Notes: generated from the letters alone by a model not told the origin. A stretch of 64,000 nucleotides of DNA from Acinetobacter sp. ANC 3929 (GCF_000369405.1 NZ_KB849994.1:140433-204432); one strand, 5' to 3'. Shown: positions 1-10,325, counted from the first letter of the stretch. Numbers and translations are program-made.

Positions 1-249
1 CCTTCATCGAATTTAATGTCGATTGTGAACCGTGTTCGCCCTTCGGTTGAAATTTTGATGCAAACTGAATTGAAAAATGATTTGAAAAAGCTTTCGGCGC
101 ATGCAGTTCGTTCAAATGTATTTGCTTCAGTGAATCAACTTCGTCACGGTTCTGCCGTGTTAGAAAGCCTGATTGAAAAAGGTAAAATGATTGTCGTTGG
201 TGCAGAATATTCGCTTGAAACGGGTGAGGTAACTTTTTTTGATTTTTAA
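1..249 (+). CDS. Carbonic anhydrase, C-terminal part (cut by window edge)
   Basis: The reading frame is open from base 1, so the 5' part lies outside the window. The visible residues end in GAEYSLETGEVTFFDF, which matches the closing strand and tail of beta-class carbonic anhydrases (interconversion of CO2 and bicarbonate in the cytoplasm). The zinc ligands and the active-site Asp/Arg pair of the family are upstream of the window and cannot be checked. A hairpin terminator follows directly. The family call rests only on this C-terminal tail and the preceding helices. Confidence 0.75.
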   Translation, partial: PSSNLMSIVNRVRPSVEILMQTELKNDLKKLSAHAVRSNVFASVNQLRHGSAVLESLIEKGKMIVVGAEYSLETGEVTFFDF

Positions 250-254
250 AGCAG

Positions 255-286
255 ATGGCGAGTTGAGAAACTCGCCATTCTTTTAT
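255..286 (+). terminator. Rho-independent terminator after carbonic anhydrase
   Basis: Ten-base-pair perfect stem (ATGGCGAGTT pairing with AACTCGCCAT around a four-base loop) followed by a T-rich run. It sits just after the stop codon of the partial carbonic anhydrase gene. Confidence 0.8.
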
Positions 287-349
287 CATTAATGCTTTAT
301 ATCCATCGTTGATAAAATTTGGATGTTTCAATCAAAGAGCAGCTCCACT

Positions 350-790
350 ATGAATATTATGCCGATATCTGAATCACAATTATCAGATTGGCTACAGCTA
401 AGAAGCTTGCTTTGGCCTGATCATGAAGATGCGCATTTAGTGGAAATGCGTCAGTTACTTACACGAACAGATACTTTGCAGTTATTGGCATATTCAGAAA
501 TGCAACAGCCGATTGCAATGTTAGAAGCATCAATTCGACATGAATATGTGAACGGTACGCAAACTTCACCTGTGGCATTTCTGGAAGGGATTTATGTCCT
601 GCCTGAACATCGACGTTCAGGTATTGCCACTCAATTGATTCAACAAGTAGAACAATGGGCAAAACAATATGCATGTACTGAATTTGCTTCAGATGCAGCA
701 ATTGATAATACCATCAGTCATGCAATGCATCAGGCCTTAGGTTTTCATGAAACTGAACGCGTGGTTTATTTCAAGAAAAATATCAGTTAG
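350..790 (+). CDS. Aminoglycoside 6'-N-acetyltransferase, AAC(6')-I family
   Basis: GNAT-fold enzyme expected to acetylate the 6'-amino group of aminoglycosides using acetyl-CoA. The start chosen at 350 gives 146 residues, the usual length of the Acinetobacter chromosomal AAC(6')-I enzymes. An upstream in-frame ATG at 323 would add nine residues not expected for the family. Seen: the acetyl-CoA binding motif A, with FLEGIYVLPEHRRSGIA at about 78-93, and the family blocks FASDAAIDN (112-120) and ALGFHETERVVYFKK (129-143). In known members such as AAC(6')-Ig, -Ih and -Ij these genes are intrinsic to non-baumannii species, which fits the absence of any integron or transposon here. The exact allele cannot be assigned by eye, and resistance level depends on expression. 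Confidence 0.9.
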   Translation: MNIMPISESQLSDWLQLRSLLWPDHEDAHLVEMRQLLTRTDTLQLLAYSEMQQPIAMLEASIRHEYVNGTQTSPVAFLEGIYVLPEHRRSGIATQLIQQVEQWAKQYACTEFASDAAIDNTISHAMHQALGFHETERVVYFKKNIS

Positions 791-815
791 AGCATGTTCG
801 CTATTAAATGAGCGT

Positions 816-1445
816 TTATAAAGCACCTTTAATGTAGGGATAAGCCACATTGAGCATGATTGGTTGTGCTTTGGCATTGGGGTGGATTTGATCATTTTGG
901 ATTAAATTTTTCTGTCCAGCCACGCCTTCAAGGAAGAAAGGCAATAATTTCACTTTATATTGCTGACTTACAATTTTGTAATTATTTTCAAAAGCCGCAC
1001 TATAGGCTGTCCCATAATTCGGTGGTATTTTCATACCAAACAGTAAAACATTGGCTTTCTGTTTTTGGCTAAGTTGTACCAATTGAGCAAGGTTCTTTTG
1101 AATCATTTGTGGCGGTTGACCACGTAATCCATCATTGCCACCAAGTTCAATCACGACCACCTCAGGCTTATAGGTTTGCAATAATTTTGGCAGTCTTGCC
1201 AGTGCACCACTGGTGGTTTCACCACTGACACTTGCATTGACCACTTTATGCTGTTTCGGATACTGTTGGTCTAAACGCTGTTGTAATAAATGAACCCAAC
1301 CTTGCTTTACATCTATGCCATAACCAGCACTCAGGCTATCACCCAAAATCAAAATAGTCTTTGCTGAAACCCATGTCGGGATCAAACACATGCTGATGAT
1401 CCCAACTGCTTTTGATACTGACCAGATAACTTTAGATTTTTGCAT
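816..1445 (-). CDS. tesA: Periplasmic GDSL (SGNH) esterase/thioesterase I, TesA-like
   Basis: Secreted acyl-CoA thioesterase I / arylesterase / lysophospholipase of the SGNH family. Residues 1-28 form a signal peptide ending in VSA. The four family blocks are visible: GDSLS at 35-39 with nucleophile Ser37, Gly75 in GETTSG, Asn104 in GGND, and the Asp185-x-x-His188 pair (DQIH). The length (209) matches E. coli TesA (208). It is divergent from an ABC transporter pair across only 36 bp, the same arrangement as tesA/ybbA-ybbP in E. coli, which supports the symbol. No cognate substrate can be inferred from sequence. Confidence 0.92.
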   Translation of the reverse strand: MQKSKVIWSVSKAVGIISMCLIPTWVSAKTILILGDSLSAGYGIDVKQGWVHLLQQRLDQQYPKQHKVVNASVSGETTSGALARLPKLLQTYKPEVVVIELGGNDGLRGQPPQMIQKNLAQLVQLSQKQKANVLLFGMKIPPNYGTAYSAAFENNYKIVSQQYKVKLLPFFLEGVAGQKNLIQNDQIHPNAKAQPIMLNVAYPYIKGAL

Positions 1446-1481
1446 CGTATTTCAAATTTGTCCTAAAGGATACGTGACATC

Positions 1482-2186
1482 ATGCCACAACCGATTATCT
1501 CTGCCCAAAAAGTTACACAACATATTCAAATTAATCAGCAAAGTCTTACGATTTTAAAAGATATTGATTTAGACATTTATCAAGGTGAACAAATCGCGAT
1601 TACGGGACGTTCAGGCTCGGGAAAATCAACTTTGTTAGGTATTCTCGCGACACTGGATCGACCGAGTTTGGGGGAGTTATGGGTCTGTGGTGAGGCAGTA
1701 CATAGCTTAACCGAAGAACAACGGGCTCGTGTTCGGCTAGAAAATATTGGTTTTGTATTTCAGTCTTTTCAGCTATTACCGCAGTTGAGTGCTTTGGAAA
1801 ATGTGATGTTGCCATTACGTTTGCAGCCTGATTTTAATTTTAAGCAAGCTGAGCAAAAAGCATTGGGGTGGCTGGAGCGAGTAGGATTAATTCGACAGGC
1901 ATCGCAAACACCGAAGGTCCTTTCTGGTGGAGAGCAACAACGCGTCGCGATTGCACGAGCCTTGATTGCTGAACCCAAAATTATTTTTGCCGATGAACCT
2001 ACAGGGAATCTCGATGGGCAAACTGCGGAAGAGGTTGAGCAACTTTTATTTGATTTAAATCAAGAACTCGGTACAACTTTAGTGCTAGTAACGCATGATC
2101 AGAGCTTGGCTGCCTTATGCCAACGTCATGTCAAACTTGCCGATGGTCAAATTCAGGAAATCGTCAAGTTGCAGGAGGGGGTATGA
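1482..2186 (+). CDS. ybbA: ABC transporter ATP-binding protein YbbA-like
   Basis: ATPase of the MacB/LolD-like group that pairs with FtsX-fold permeases. Seen: Walker [10 protein letters not shown] at 42-50, signature LSGGEQQR at 147-154, Walker B IIFADE at 167-172, and a switch histidine in VTHD. The stop overlaps the start of the permease gene in an ATGA arrangement, implying translational coupling. Gene order with the divergent tesA is as in E. coli. The exported substrate is not known; a role in moving lipids, peptides or lipoproteins across the inner membrane is only inferred from the family. Confidence 0.9.
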   Translation: MPQPIISAQKVTQHIQINQQSLTILKDIDLDIYQGEQIAITGRSGSGKSTLLGILATLDRPSLGELWVCGEAVHSLTEEQRARVRLENIGFVFQSFQLLPQLSALENVMLPLRLQPDFNFKQAEQKALGWLERVGLIRQASQTPKVLSGGEQQRVAIARALIAEPKIIFADEPTGNLDGQTAEEVEQLLFDLNQELGTTLVLVTHDQSLAALCQRHVKLADGQIQEIVKLQEGV

Positions 2187-4669
2187 GTTCAGTCCTTAAA
2201 CCCTTACTTTTACAAAGTTTTCGTACTGGGGGCTTATATCTGCTGATTATTGCATTGTCTTTGGCAATCAGTGCAACTACGGCGCTCAAGTTTAGTAATA
2301 CCCAAGTCCAAAATGCGGTGGCATTGCAAGCCGCTGAGATGTTAGGGGCTGACTTGGTGCTATCGGATAAAGATCCGATTCAAGCCAATTGGCGGCAACA
2401 GGCAGAACAGTTGAAGTTGAAACAAGCACCTGTCACCGTATTTAGCTCAATGGCGCATACACAAGATCAGTTCGTGATGGTCAATGTCAAAGCTGTAGAT
2501 GCAAATTTTCCGTTACGTGGTCAGTTAGAGATTGAGCCTAAAGTACAAGCGATACAGCCTGGACAGGTTTGGCTAAGTCAGCGGGCGATGGATTTATTAC
2601 AGGCAAAAATGGGAGAGCCACTTGCGATTGCTGATGGCCAATTTAAAGTCACAGGCATTATCGAGCGTGATTCTAACCAAGAGACTGGATTCTCAGGTTT
2701 CTCTCCCACAGTGATGATTCACCAAGCTGACATTGCGAAAACCAATGCAGTCCAGGTGGGCAGTCGAATTGAATATCGACTGTTAATCGCGGGTGAGCCA
2801 GATGCAATCAAACGCTATAAACAGATTTTTAAGCAATCGCAGCATCCTGAACAGGATGTTGAACAGCAGACAGATCAACAGTTGGAGGAGAATGAACAGA
2901 GTTCGCTCAAACTCAGAGATGCCAGTCAATCCAATACTCGTTTAATGAAGCCGATTGAAAATCTGGATACTTTCTTACAGCTTGCCAATTTATTAACCAT
3001 ATTGCTGTGTGGTATTGCGATTGCTTTAACCAGTCAGCGTTATGTGCAGCAGAATCAAGATCATATTGCATTGATGCGTTGTTTAGGGGCGAGTAAGCGA
3101 CAAATTTTATGGGCTTATATTGTCTTGCTTGGCATCGTTAGTGTCTTGTCGATTGTATTGGGCAGTTTGATTGGGATTGTTTTGGGCTATGGCTTATTGC
3201 AGTTGATGCTGCAACTGATTCCACAACTGCAATTGAGCTTCGCAGTCGCAGATCTGCTTTATGCCTTGCCAATTGCGATTTTTACCAGTGTGATGGTGTT
3301 GATTGGCTTTATTTTGCCAAGCATTTGGGAATTATTAAATACACCGCCGATTCGAGTGATCCGCCAACAAGAACGTTCGCGTAAGTCATATTTCGCTATG
3401 TTTGCGATTGGTATCGCCAGTTTGATTATGTTTAGTTTGGTGTTGAGTGATAACTTGCAGCTCAGCCTGTTAGTGCTTACTGCAATTTTGTTGCTTTGCG
3501 CCATTCTTTATGCGGTGATTTGGTTGTTACTGAAAGCCATTAAACAGCTTAAGCATCCTATTTCTGCCTATGTCCGGATTCCTCATCAGACCGCCTTACA
3601 GATTACTGCTTTGGCTTTGGGGTTAAGCTTGATCACGGTATTGAGTGTATTAAGAACAGACCTACTGCAACGTTGGCAACAGCAATTACCTGTGGGTACA
3701 CCCAATCAATTTGTTTACGGTTTACCACCGTTTGATATGCCACAGTTTAAACAACAAATTGAACAAAATGGTTGGCAAGCGACACCGTTATATCCAAATA
3801 TTCGCGGGCGATTGGTCGCTAAAAATGGTCATGCCTTTGCGCCAGAGTTAGTCAAACAAAACAATTCATTGCGCCGTGAATTGAATTTGACCCAAGCAGA
3901 TTTCTATCCCAAAGACAATGTGATTACCCAAGGTGTCGCTCATTTTACCAAAGCAGGGCAAGTATCAGTTGAGCAAAAAACAGCAGATGAGCTTGGCATC
4001 CAAATTGGCGATCAACTCAGTTTTAGCTTACCTGAAGGGACATTAGAGGCAACGGTGGTGAACTTACGTACTGTCGAATGGGAAAGCTTTAGTCCGAATT
4101 TCTTCTTTATCTTCTCACCTAAAACTATGGATGAAAACGCTGGTAGTTATTTAGGTAGCTTTTATTTACCACCTGCCGATCAACCTAAAATGGTGCAACT
4201 GATTCAGCAATTCTCCAATACAGTATTTATCGATGTTGGACGTATTCTTGAGGAAGTGAAACGCTTGATGAATGTGCTGGTACAGATTGTCACGGTACTG
4301 GCCGCATTGGTTGGCTTCTCTGGTGTATTGGTACTGATTGCATGTTTAAATGTGCTGATGGATGAGCGTCGTAAAGAAGTTGCGTTATTACGTTCATTTG
4401 GTGTTGCTAAGAATAAACTCAAACGTATGCTCAGTCTTGAGATTGGTTTCATTGGAATGTTAGCGGGTATTGTTGCTTGTTTATTTGCTGAAGTCATTAG
4501 TGCGATTGCAAGTCACAGGATGCAAATGGCAGTGCAATGGCACCCTGAGATTTGGTTGATTTTACCGCTCGGCATGATGATTATTTGTACTTTGATCGGT
4601 CGTTATCGCCTCAGTTATTTATGCGATATTCCACCGCTACAAAGTTTAAGAGAAATGAATCAGTCTTAA
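2183..4669 (+). CDS. ybbP: ABC transporter permease YbbP-like (two FtsX domains)
   Basis: Large inner-membrane permease of 828 residues. The ATG at 2183 overlaps the stop of ybbA and has a strong GGAGGGGG upstream. An N-terminal helix is followed by a large periplasmic domain. Two FtsX-type membrane blocks follow, one near residues 255-410 with further helices up to about 480, and a second C-terminal block near 690-815 (sequence ALLRSFGVAKNKLKRM is the typical FtsX coupling loop). It forms a transporter with the preceding ATPase. The last four bases overlap the end of the convergent rhomboid gene. The substrate is unknown. Confidence 0.9.
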   Translation: MSSVLKPLLLQSFRTGGLYLLIIALSLAISATTALKFSNTQVQNAVALQAAEMLGADLVLSDKDPIQANWRQQAEQLKLKQAPVTVFSSMAHTQDQFVMVNVKAVDANFPLRGQLEIEPKVQAIQPGQVWLSQRAMDLLQAKMGEPLAIADGQFKVTGIIERDSNQETGFSGFSPTVMIHQADIAKTNAVQVGSRIEYRLLIAGEPDAIKRYKQIFKQSQHPEQDVEQQTDQQLEENEQSSLKLRDASQSNTRLMKPIENLDTFLQLANLLTILLCGIAIALTSQRYVQQNQDHIALMRCLGASKRQILWAYIVLLGIVSVLSIVLGSLIGIVLGYGLLQLMLQLIPQLQLSFAVADLLYALPIAIFTSVMVLIGFILPSIWELLNTPPIRVIRQQERSRKSYFAMFAIGIASLIMFSLVLSDNLQLSLLVLTAILLLCAILYAVIWLLLKAIKQLKHPISAYVRIPHQTALQITALALGLSLITVLSVLRTDLLQRWQQQLPVGTPNQFVYGLPPFDMPQFKQQIEQNGWQATPLYPNIRGRLVAKNGHAFAPELVKQNNSLRRELNLTQADFYPKDNVITQGVAHFTKAGQVSVEQKTADELGIQIGDQLSFSLPEGTLEATVVNLRTVEWESFSPNFFFIFSPKTMDENAGSYLGSFYLPPADQPKMVQLIQQFSNTVFIDVGRILEEVKRLMNVLVQIVTVLAALVGFSGVLVLIACLNVLMDERRKEVALLRSFGVAKNKLKRMLSLEIGFIGMLAGIVACLFAEVISAIASHRMQMAVQWHPEIWLILPLGMMIICTLIGRYRLSYLCDIPPLQSLREMNQS

Positions 4670-5472
4670 AATGTTGACTGATTCTGGCGCAGGATTTCAT
4701 GCCATAACGGATTGAGTCCTGTGCTTAACGTGGTGCAATACCAATAAAATGCAGCAAGTAATAGCGTACCCAAAATTAAAGCAAGGATTTGAAAGAACGC
4801 TTTATTTTGCATTTTTTGGCTGAAATACCATGTTGCTGCAAGTAGAGCACCCATGATCATGCCACCGATATGTGCAGCATTATTAATACCTGAAACCGTA
4901 AAACCAAATACAAGGTTAATCCCCATAATCATCAACAAGGATTTTTTATCCAGCCAAAAACGTTGCTGTGGTAATGCAGGAAAAAGAGAAATGACTGTCA
5001 GTGCAGCACCAAGTCCCATGACCGCGCCTGATGCGCCTGCGCTGATACGTGGCAGTAAGTTGGGATCGAAATGTTGCAACAGTTCATAGCCATCACGAAT
5101 GCTTAAATAACTTGAAAGTACACTTCCCATCAAACCTGCAAGAAAATACAGACCGATATAGTAGCTTCGTCCAAATAGTTGCTCGGCAACACTGCCAAAG
5201 ATATACAGTGCCCACATATTCAGCATTAAATGGATCATGCCAAAATGGAAAAACATACTACTGAACAATCGTTCTGGTTCACCAGTGAAGGTGAGTGGGG
5301 TAAAATCTGCACCCCAAGCAATTGCATCTACTGGGGCAGGGTCGGTAATATTCACACCTGAAAGAATTTGCCAGCCAAATAATCCGACATTGACTGCAAT
5401 CAGTAGCGCAGTAAACCACCAGGTTTGTATTTGCAATTTTTGATTGATTTGTGGTGGAGTCGTTTCAGTCAT
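4666..5472 (-). CDS. Rhomboid family intramembrane serine protease
   Basis: Multi-pass membrane protease of 268 residues that cleaves transmembrane segments of substrate proteins. The catalytic dyad is visible: Ser148 in GASG (146-149) and His201 in AAHIGG. The upstream oxyanion/loop motif HFGMIHLMLN (76-85) supplies His76, His81 and Asn85 as in GlpG. About six hydrophobic helices follow a short polar N-terminus. Stop codons of this gene and ybbP overlap by four bases, so the two transcripts converge without a separate terminator. The physiological substrate cannot be predicted. Confidence 0.92.
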   Translation of the reverse strand: MTETTPPQINQKLQIQTWWFTALLIAVNVGLFGWQILSGVNITDPAPVDAIAWGADFTPLTFTGEPERLFSSMFFHFGMIHLMLNMWALYIFGSVAEQLFGRSYYIGLYFLAGLMGSVLSSYLSIRDGYELLQHFDPNLLPRISAGASGAVMGLGAALTVISLFPALPQQRFWLDKKSLLMIMGINLVFGFTVSGINNAAHIGGMIMGALLAATWYFSQKMQNKAFFQILALILGTLLLAAFYWYCTTLSTGLNPLWHEILRQNQSTF

Positions 5473-5544
5473 GTGTTTACGCTAGTTATTGATATAAAAA
5501 ATAGCTTAGCATGAATTTGTTGCACGATGGAGTGATGCACTTTA

Positions 5545-6219
5545 ATGAAAGCCTTTTTAGCACGCGCAGTAATGTTGATTATCGGCGTCATTCTACTGAT
5601 CCAACTTTGGATCTTTAGTAGTTTGGTCTGGTGGCGGACACATCCTGTTGAAACCACGATGTTTATGCGTTGGGATTATTTAACGGACTTTAAGCCGATT
5701 AAACAGGAATGGCGTGACTATGACAATATTAGTGATAATTTCAAACGCGCCATTTTAGCGGGTGAAGATGCAAAATTTATTCACCACCATGGTTTTGATT
5801 GGGCTGGGATTCAATTTGCGTTGGAGCGAAATAGTGAAAAAGGTGAGCTCGTTGCTGGCGGTTCAACGGTTTCGCAACAACTGGCAAAAAACCTATTTTT
5901 ATATAATAAACGTTCATTCATTCGTAAGGGTCAAGAAGCGGTTGCAACTTGGATGATGGAGCGGATGTGGTCGAAACGCCGTATTTTAGAAGTGTATATG
6001 AACTCGGTGGAGTTTGGTCAAAACATTTATGGCGTTGAAGCAGCAGCTCAATTTTATTATGGCAAAAGTTCGAAAAGTCTGACTCGGGAGCAGGCTGCAT
6101 TTTTGGCTGCATTATTGCCAAATCCTAAATATTATCAAGACAATCGCAATGACCCTAAGCTGCAATACCGTAAACGAGTCATCTTGAAATATATGAATGC
6201 GATACAAATTCCACAATAA
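5545..6219 (+). CDS. mtgA: Monofunctional biosynthetic peptidoglycan transglycosylase MtgA
   Basis: GT51 glycosyltransferase that polymerises lipid II into glycan strands at the outer face of the inner membrane. One transmembrane helix (about 8-30) anchors the enzyme. The catalytic-Glu motif is AGEDAKF with Glu74. [13 protein letters not shown] (105-117) is the second conserved GT51 block, and [14 protein letters not shown] (145-158) is the third. No transpeptidase domain follows, and 224 residues is the usual MtgA length. A terminator lies immediately downstream. Confidence 0.95.
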   Translation: MKAFLARAVMLIIGVILLIQLWIFSSLVWWRTHPVETTMFMRWDYLTDFKPIKQEWRDYDNISDNFKRAILAGEDAKFIHHHGFDWAGIQFALERNSEKGELVAGGSTVSQQLAKNLFLYNKRSFIRKGQEAVATWMMERMWSKRRILEVYMNSVEFGQNIYGVEAAAQFYYGKSSKSLTREQAAFLAALLPNPKYYQDNRNDPKLQYRKRVILKYMNAIQIPQ

Positions 6220-6232
6220 TCCAAAAAAATTT

Positions 6233-6262
6233 AAAAAAGCCTAATATTTTTGGGCTTTTTTA
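6233..6262 (+). terminator. Terminator after mtgA
   Basis: AAAAAAGCC pairs with GGCTTTTTT around an AT-rich loop, ending in a T run. It separates mtgA from ppk. Confidence 0.75.
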
Positions 6263-6331
6263 CCAAATTGACATAATTTTGCAGCATACTTAAATCATCA
6301 CTTGATGAATGATAATGCGACAAGGTTCGGT

Positions 6332-8410
6332 ATGAATACTGCAGTGACGACAACAGCGCCCATAGAATATAGTTACAACGATCGTTATATTAATCGTGAA
6401 CTTTCGATTCTCGATTTCCATCTTCGTGTACTAGAACAGGCTGTCGATCCACTTCACCCCCTTTTAGAACGGATGAATTTCCTTCTGATTTTTTCACGTA
6501 ACCTAGATGAATTCTTTGAAATTCGTGTTGCAGGGGTGATGGAGCAACTGACCTTAGGCAATGAAAGTCGTACCCCAGATGGATTAACGCCTAAACAAGT
6601 TTTAGATCAAATTTCAAAAACCACACACGCTGCGATTGAGCGTCAATACCGTATTCTTAATGAACAAATTTTGCCGAAGTTGCGTGAAGAGGATATTTGC
6701 TTCTTACGCCGTGGTGAATTAACCCCTGCACAATCGGCGTGGATTAAAAAATATTTCCAAGAGCAAGTTGCACCTGTACTGACCCCAATTAGCCTTGATC
6801 CTGCACATCCATTCCCACGCTTAGTCAACAAAAGCTTAAACTTTATTGTGACTTTAGAAGGGAAGGATGCGTTTGGCCGTCAGATTGATCTTGCGGTTGT
6901 ACCTGCGCCACGCTCATTGCCACGTGTAGTACGGTTGCCTGATGAGTTAACTGACGGTAAAGAACATCATGTAATGTTGTCTGCAATCATTCATGAACAT
7001 GTTTCTGATTTATTCCCAGGCATGACCGCAACGGGTTGTTATCAATTCCGTGTCACGCGTAATGCGGATTTAGCCTTGAATGAAGATGTAGAAGATCTAG
7101 CTAAAGCGCTCAAAGGTGAATTAAGTTCACGTCGTTTTGGTCGTGCAGTACGTCTGGAAGTGACACATAACTGTCCAAAGCATATTTATGAATACTTACT
7201 GGATGAGTTTGATTTAAACGAAGAGCAGCTCTATCGCGTTGATGGACCAGTGAATTTAGCCCGTTTATTGTCTAATTTTAAACGTCCACATTTGCGCTAT
7301 GACTCCCATACACCAGTCATTCCAAAAGCATTTAAAAAGTCTGAAAGTATTTTTGCTGCGATGCAGAAACAGGATATTTTATTACACCATCCATTTGAAT
7401 CCTTCGCTCCTGTGATTCAGTTGTTGCGTGAAGCAGCGCGTGATCCGCAAGTGTTGGCAATTAAGCAAACACTTTACCGTAGTGGAGCAGATTCGGAAAT
7501 CGTACAAGTACTTGCCGAAGCTGCTCGTAATGGTAAAGAGGTGACGGCTGTTATTGAGCTTCGTGCACGTTTTGATGAAGAATCCAATATCGAAGTAGCG
7601 AATGTATTGCAAGAAGCAGGTGCTGTGGTGGTATATGGCATCGTGGGTTATAAGACCCATGCCAAAATGATTCTGGTGGTTCGCCGTGAAAACAATAAAC
7701 TGGTGCGTTATGTGCATTTGGGCACAGGAAACTACCATGCAACCAATGCGCGTATTTATACCGATTATGGTTTGATGACCACAGATAAAGACCTCTGTGA
7801 AGACGTGCATCGTATTTTCCAAGAATTAACGGGCATGGGGAAAATGGCCAAGCCGAAAAAGCTGCTCCATGCGCCATTCACGTTGCATGCACAACTCATT
7901 AACTATATTGATGATGAAATTGCCAATGCCAAAGAAGGTAAACCTGCGCAAATTATCATTAAGGTAAATGCACTAACTGAAGTGCAGTTAATCAATAAAT
8001 TGTATGAAGCATCACAAGCAGGTGTGCAGGTGGATCTGATTATTCGTTCGATTTGCTGTTTACGTCCAGGTTTGCCACACCTATCTGAAAATATCCGTGT
8101 GCGCTCGATTGTTGGGCGTTTCTTGGAACATACACGGGTTTATTATTTCAGTAATAATGGTAATCCACGTATTTATGGTTCAAGTGCGGACTGGATGGAT
8201 CGTAATCTATTCAACCGTGTTGAAGCCTGTTTCCCGATTGAAGACCCGGCTTTGAAAAAGCGTATCTATCAGCAAGGTTTGTTAAATTATCTCAAAGATA
8301 ATCAACAAGCGTGGTTGTTACAGGGAGATGGTGTTTGGGATCGTGTACGACCTGTAGCAGGTGAGGCTCCTCATAATGCTCAACATACTTTGCTTGAGGC
8401 AATTAAATAA
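6332..8410 (+). CDS. ppk: Polyphosphate kinase 1
   Basis: Reversibly transfers the gamma phosphate of ATP onto inorganic polyphosphate. Start chosen at 6332 (692 residues) because ACAAGG lies six bases upstream; the in-frame ATGs at 6302 and 6305 lack a ribosome binding site. Domain order is N-terminal helical domain, head domain and two phospholipase-D-like catalytic domains. The phosphohistidine is His443 in GYKTHAKM, followed by the family block [17 protein letters not shown] and a second catalytic block [22 protein letters not shown]. Length agrees with Gram-negative PPK1. It appears to be monocistronic, bounded by terminators on both sides. No exopolyphosphatase gene is adjacent. Confidence 0.97.
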   Translation: MNTAVTTTAPIEYSYNDRYINRELSILDFHLRVLEQAVDPLHPLLERMNFLLIFSRNLDEFFEIRVAGVMEQLTLGNESRTPDGLTPKQVLDQISKTTHAAIERQYRILNEQILPKLREEDICFLRRGELTPAQSAWIKKYFQEQVAPVLTPISLDPAHPFPRLVNKSLNFIVTLEGKDAFGRQIDLAVVPAPRSLPRVVRLPDELTDGKEHHVMLSAIIHEHVSDLFPGMTATGCYQFRVTRNADLALNEDVEDLAKALKGELSSRRFGRAVRLEVTHNCPKHIYEYLLDEFDLNEEQLYRVDGPVNLARLLSNFKRPHLRYDSHTPVIPKAFKKSESIFAAMQKQDILLHHPFESFAPVIQLLREAARDPQVLAIKQTLYRSGADSEIVQVLAEAARNGKEVTAVIELRARFDEESNIEVANVLQEAGAVVVYGIVGYKTHAKMILVVRRENNKLVRYVHLGTGNYHATNARIYTDYGLMTTDKDLCEDVHRIFQELTGMGKMAKPKKLLHAPFTLHAQLINYIDDEIANAKEGKPAQIIIKVNALTEVQLINKLYEASQAGVQVDLIIRSICCLRPGLPHLSENIRVRSIVGRFLEHTRVYYFSNNGNPRIYGSSADWMDRNLFNRVEACFPIEDPALKKRIYQQGLLNYLKDNQQAWLLQGDGVWDRVRPVAGEAPHNAQHTLLEAIK

Positions 8411-8417
8411 GATCAAT

Positions 8418-8449
8418 AAAAAAACCGACCAGCATAGGTCGGTTTTTTT
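8418..8449. terminator. Bidirectional terminator between ppk and the nitronate monooxygenase gene
   Basis: AACCGACC pairs with GGTCGGTT around the loop AGCATA. The stem is flanked by A and T runs, so it can act on both converging transcripts. Confidence 0.85.
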
Positions 8450-8460
8450 ATACAAAATAT

Positions 8461-9504
8461 TCAGTAGCTTTTGATTTCTAGCACCAGTTGGTTCACGAGA
8501 TCTGCTGCTTCCAGCTCTCTGATTTGCCCGACATTGCTGCCTGCCCAAAAGGCACCATAACTAAAATCATGCTGTGCGCTTGCAACAGACATGAGTTGTT
8601 TAGCCAAATCATAGGTATAAGGGTAAGCTGGGACCTTGGGACGATTCGGTGAGTCAATCTGTGTATGCCATGTCCCAAGCAAACCACGAGCTGGTCGGCC
8701 AGACAGGCTAGCACTAATTTGAGTAATGTTTTGGCTAAATAATGCTTTACGGTATGCTGCATTTGCACTTGAACTTTTACATTGTACAAACGCTGTACCC
8801 AGTTGTACTGCGGCAGCTCCTAACTTGAGTACGGCTTTAGCTTGATCGCCATTCATGATACCGCCAGCTGCAATCACGGGCAGTGTGCAATGTTGGGTGA
8901 TGAGTTGAACGAGATCAAAGGTTTGAATTGCAGCATCAAAGTGTTGATTGAAAATCCCACGATGTCCGCCGGCTTCAATTCCTTGAGCAATAATGATGTC
9001 TATACCTGACGCTTCAATCGCTTGGGCTTCAAGCAGATTCGTCGCAGATACCATGGTGATAATACCTGCATCTTTTAGCGCTTGAATTTGATGTGGATGT
9101 GGAATGCCAAAATGAAAACTGACCGCTTTGGGCGCTGTTTCAAGAACCACTTTCAGAAAGTCATCATTATCCAAAAAACTTGGATAAATGCAGTTCAGTT
9201 GAGTCGGTACTTCTGCACCAAATTTCTCAAATTGGGGGCGAATATAATCAATCCAGTGCTGTGCTATTTCGGGGTCAAGTTGTTCAGATTGATGGCAAAA
9301 AAAGTTAACTTGAAATGGTTTGTCGGTGAGTTCTTGAGTCTTTATGATTTGGGCTTTAGCTGCTTCTGGCGTATTTGCGCCAAGACCTAAGGAGCCCAAT
9401 GCACCTTGATTAGAAACTTCTGCGGCAAGTTCTGGCGTCGAAACGCCTGCCATCGGTGCAAGTAAAATCGGATGTTTTATTTCTAATAATTCTAAAATTG
9501 ACAT
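8461..9504 (-). CDS. NAD(P)H-dependent flavin oxidoreductase / nitronate monooxygenase
   Basis: FMN-dependent TIM-barrel enzyme of the 2-nitropropane dioxygenase family, which oxidises alkyl nitronates; related members include enoyl-ACP reductase FabK. Seen: N-terminal PILLAPMAGVSTPELAAEVS, the flavin/phosphate block AAGGIMNG and LGAAAVQLGTAFV, and the active-site motif GIEAGGHRG containing the family histidine. The 347-residue length is typical of class I enzymes. The gene is convergent with ppk. The true substrate is not resolved by sequence; detoxification of propionate-3-nitronate is known for characterised relatives. Confidence 0.85.
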   Translation of the reverse strand: MSILELLEIKHPILLAPMAGVSTPELAAEVSNQGALGSLGLGANTPEAAKAQIIKTQELTDKPFQVNFFCHQSEQLDPEIAQHWIDYIRPQFEKFGAEVPTQLNCIYPSFLDNDDFLKVVLETAPKAVSFHFGIPHPHQIQALKDAGIITMVSATNLLEAQAIEASGIDIIIAQGIEAGGHRGIFNQHFDAAIQTFDLVQLITQHCTLPVIAAGGIMNGDQAKAVLKLGAAAVQLGTAFVQCKSSSANAAYRKALFSQNITQISASLSGRPARGLLGTWHTQIDSPNRPKVPAYPYTYDLAKQLMSVASAQHDFSYGAFWAGSNVGQIRELEAADLVNQLVLEIKSY

Positions 9505-9623
9505 GATGCTTTACTCATTCCATTTTTAACCACCTTAACGTAAAAACAAAAAGGCTGGCAAATAATAATCGCTATTTACTTATTGAATATAGAGGTTATT
9601 TTTATATTAAAAAATTCAGCTTT

Positions 9624-10325
9624 CTATATAGGTGTGACATTAAAGAGTGAGCCGACCCAACTCGAAAATGCCATCGCAAGCACGCCCCATAAAGTAATAC
9701 GTAAACTGCCTTTGAGCATGGAGGTACGCGCAAAGTAACTGGATAATGCACCCAGCAAGGCCAGTGAAATTATCCCAGTAATCAGTACTGAACGTGCTAC
9801 CCAAGTACCTGGACTCAGTAAAATGGCCAACATCGGCAGGGCTGCTCCACAAGAGAAAGAGGCTGCTGAGGATAAAGCGGCTTGAACTGGATTCGCAGCG
9901 GTATTTTCATGGATCCCAATCTCATCTCGTGCATGTGCACCGAGTGCATCGTGTTCAGTCAATTGTTTGGCAACTTCATGTGCCAGTTCAGGGTTTAAGC
10001 CACGTGAAATATAAATTTGTGTCAGCTCTTTTAGTTCTGCATGTGGATTTTTTTCCAGTTCTCTGGCCTCAAATCGAAGATCAGATTTTTCAATGTCTTC
10101 TTGAGATTTGACTGAAATATATTCGCCAGCCGCCATGGATGTGGCGCCGGAAATAAGTCCTGCAATACAGGTAATCAATAGAGTATGAGAGCTTGCACCG
10201 CTTGCAGCCATTCCCATAATCAGACTGGTGACAGAAATAATGCCATCATTGGCACCCAAAACAGCCGCACGTAGCCAGCCTGAACGTTGTATGACATGCG
10301 GTTCTGCATGTTGGGAATAGGACAT
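9624..10325 (-). CDS. VIT1/CCC1 family membrane transporter
   Basis: Predicted inner-membrane metal (iron or manganese) transporter of 233 residues. Seen: an N-terminal amphipathic start, RAAVLGANDGIISVTSLIMGM and the MAAGEYISVKSQEDIEKSD motif of the VIT1/CCC1 family (residues about 64-82). A cytoplasmic helical insert rich in Glu and His (roughly 85-140) corresponds to the metal-binding domain, and three C-terminal helices follow. Plant and yeast members load iron into vacuoles; in bacteria an efflux role is inferred. It is a single gene with no operon partner. Confidence 0.88.
   Translation of the reverse strand: MSYSQHAEPHVIQRSGWLRAAVLGANDGIISVTSLIMGMAASGASSHTLLITCIAGLISGATSMAAGEYISVKSQEDIEKSDLRFEARELEKNPHAELKELTQIYISRGLNPELAHEVAKQLTEHDALGAHARDEIGIHENTAANPVQAALSSAASFSCGAALPMLAILLSPGTWVARSVLITGIISLALLGALSSYFARTSMLKGSLRITLWGVLAMAFSSWVGSLFNVTPI

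Noticed and set aside
7382..7822. 146-codon open frame antisense to ppk
   Set aside because: It mirrors conserved PPK1 catalytic sequence and overlaps other antisense frames, so it is a shadow.
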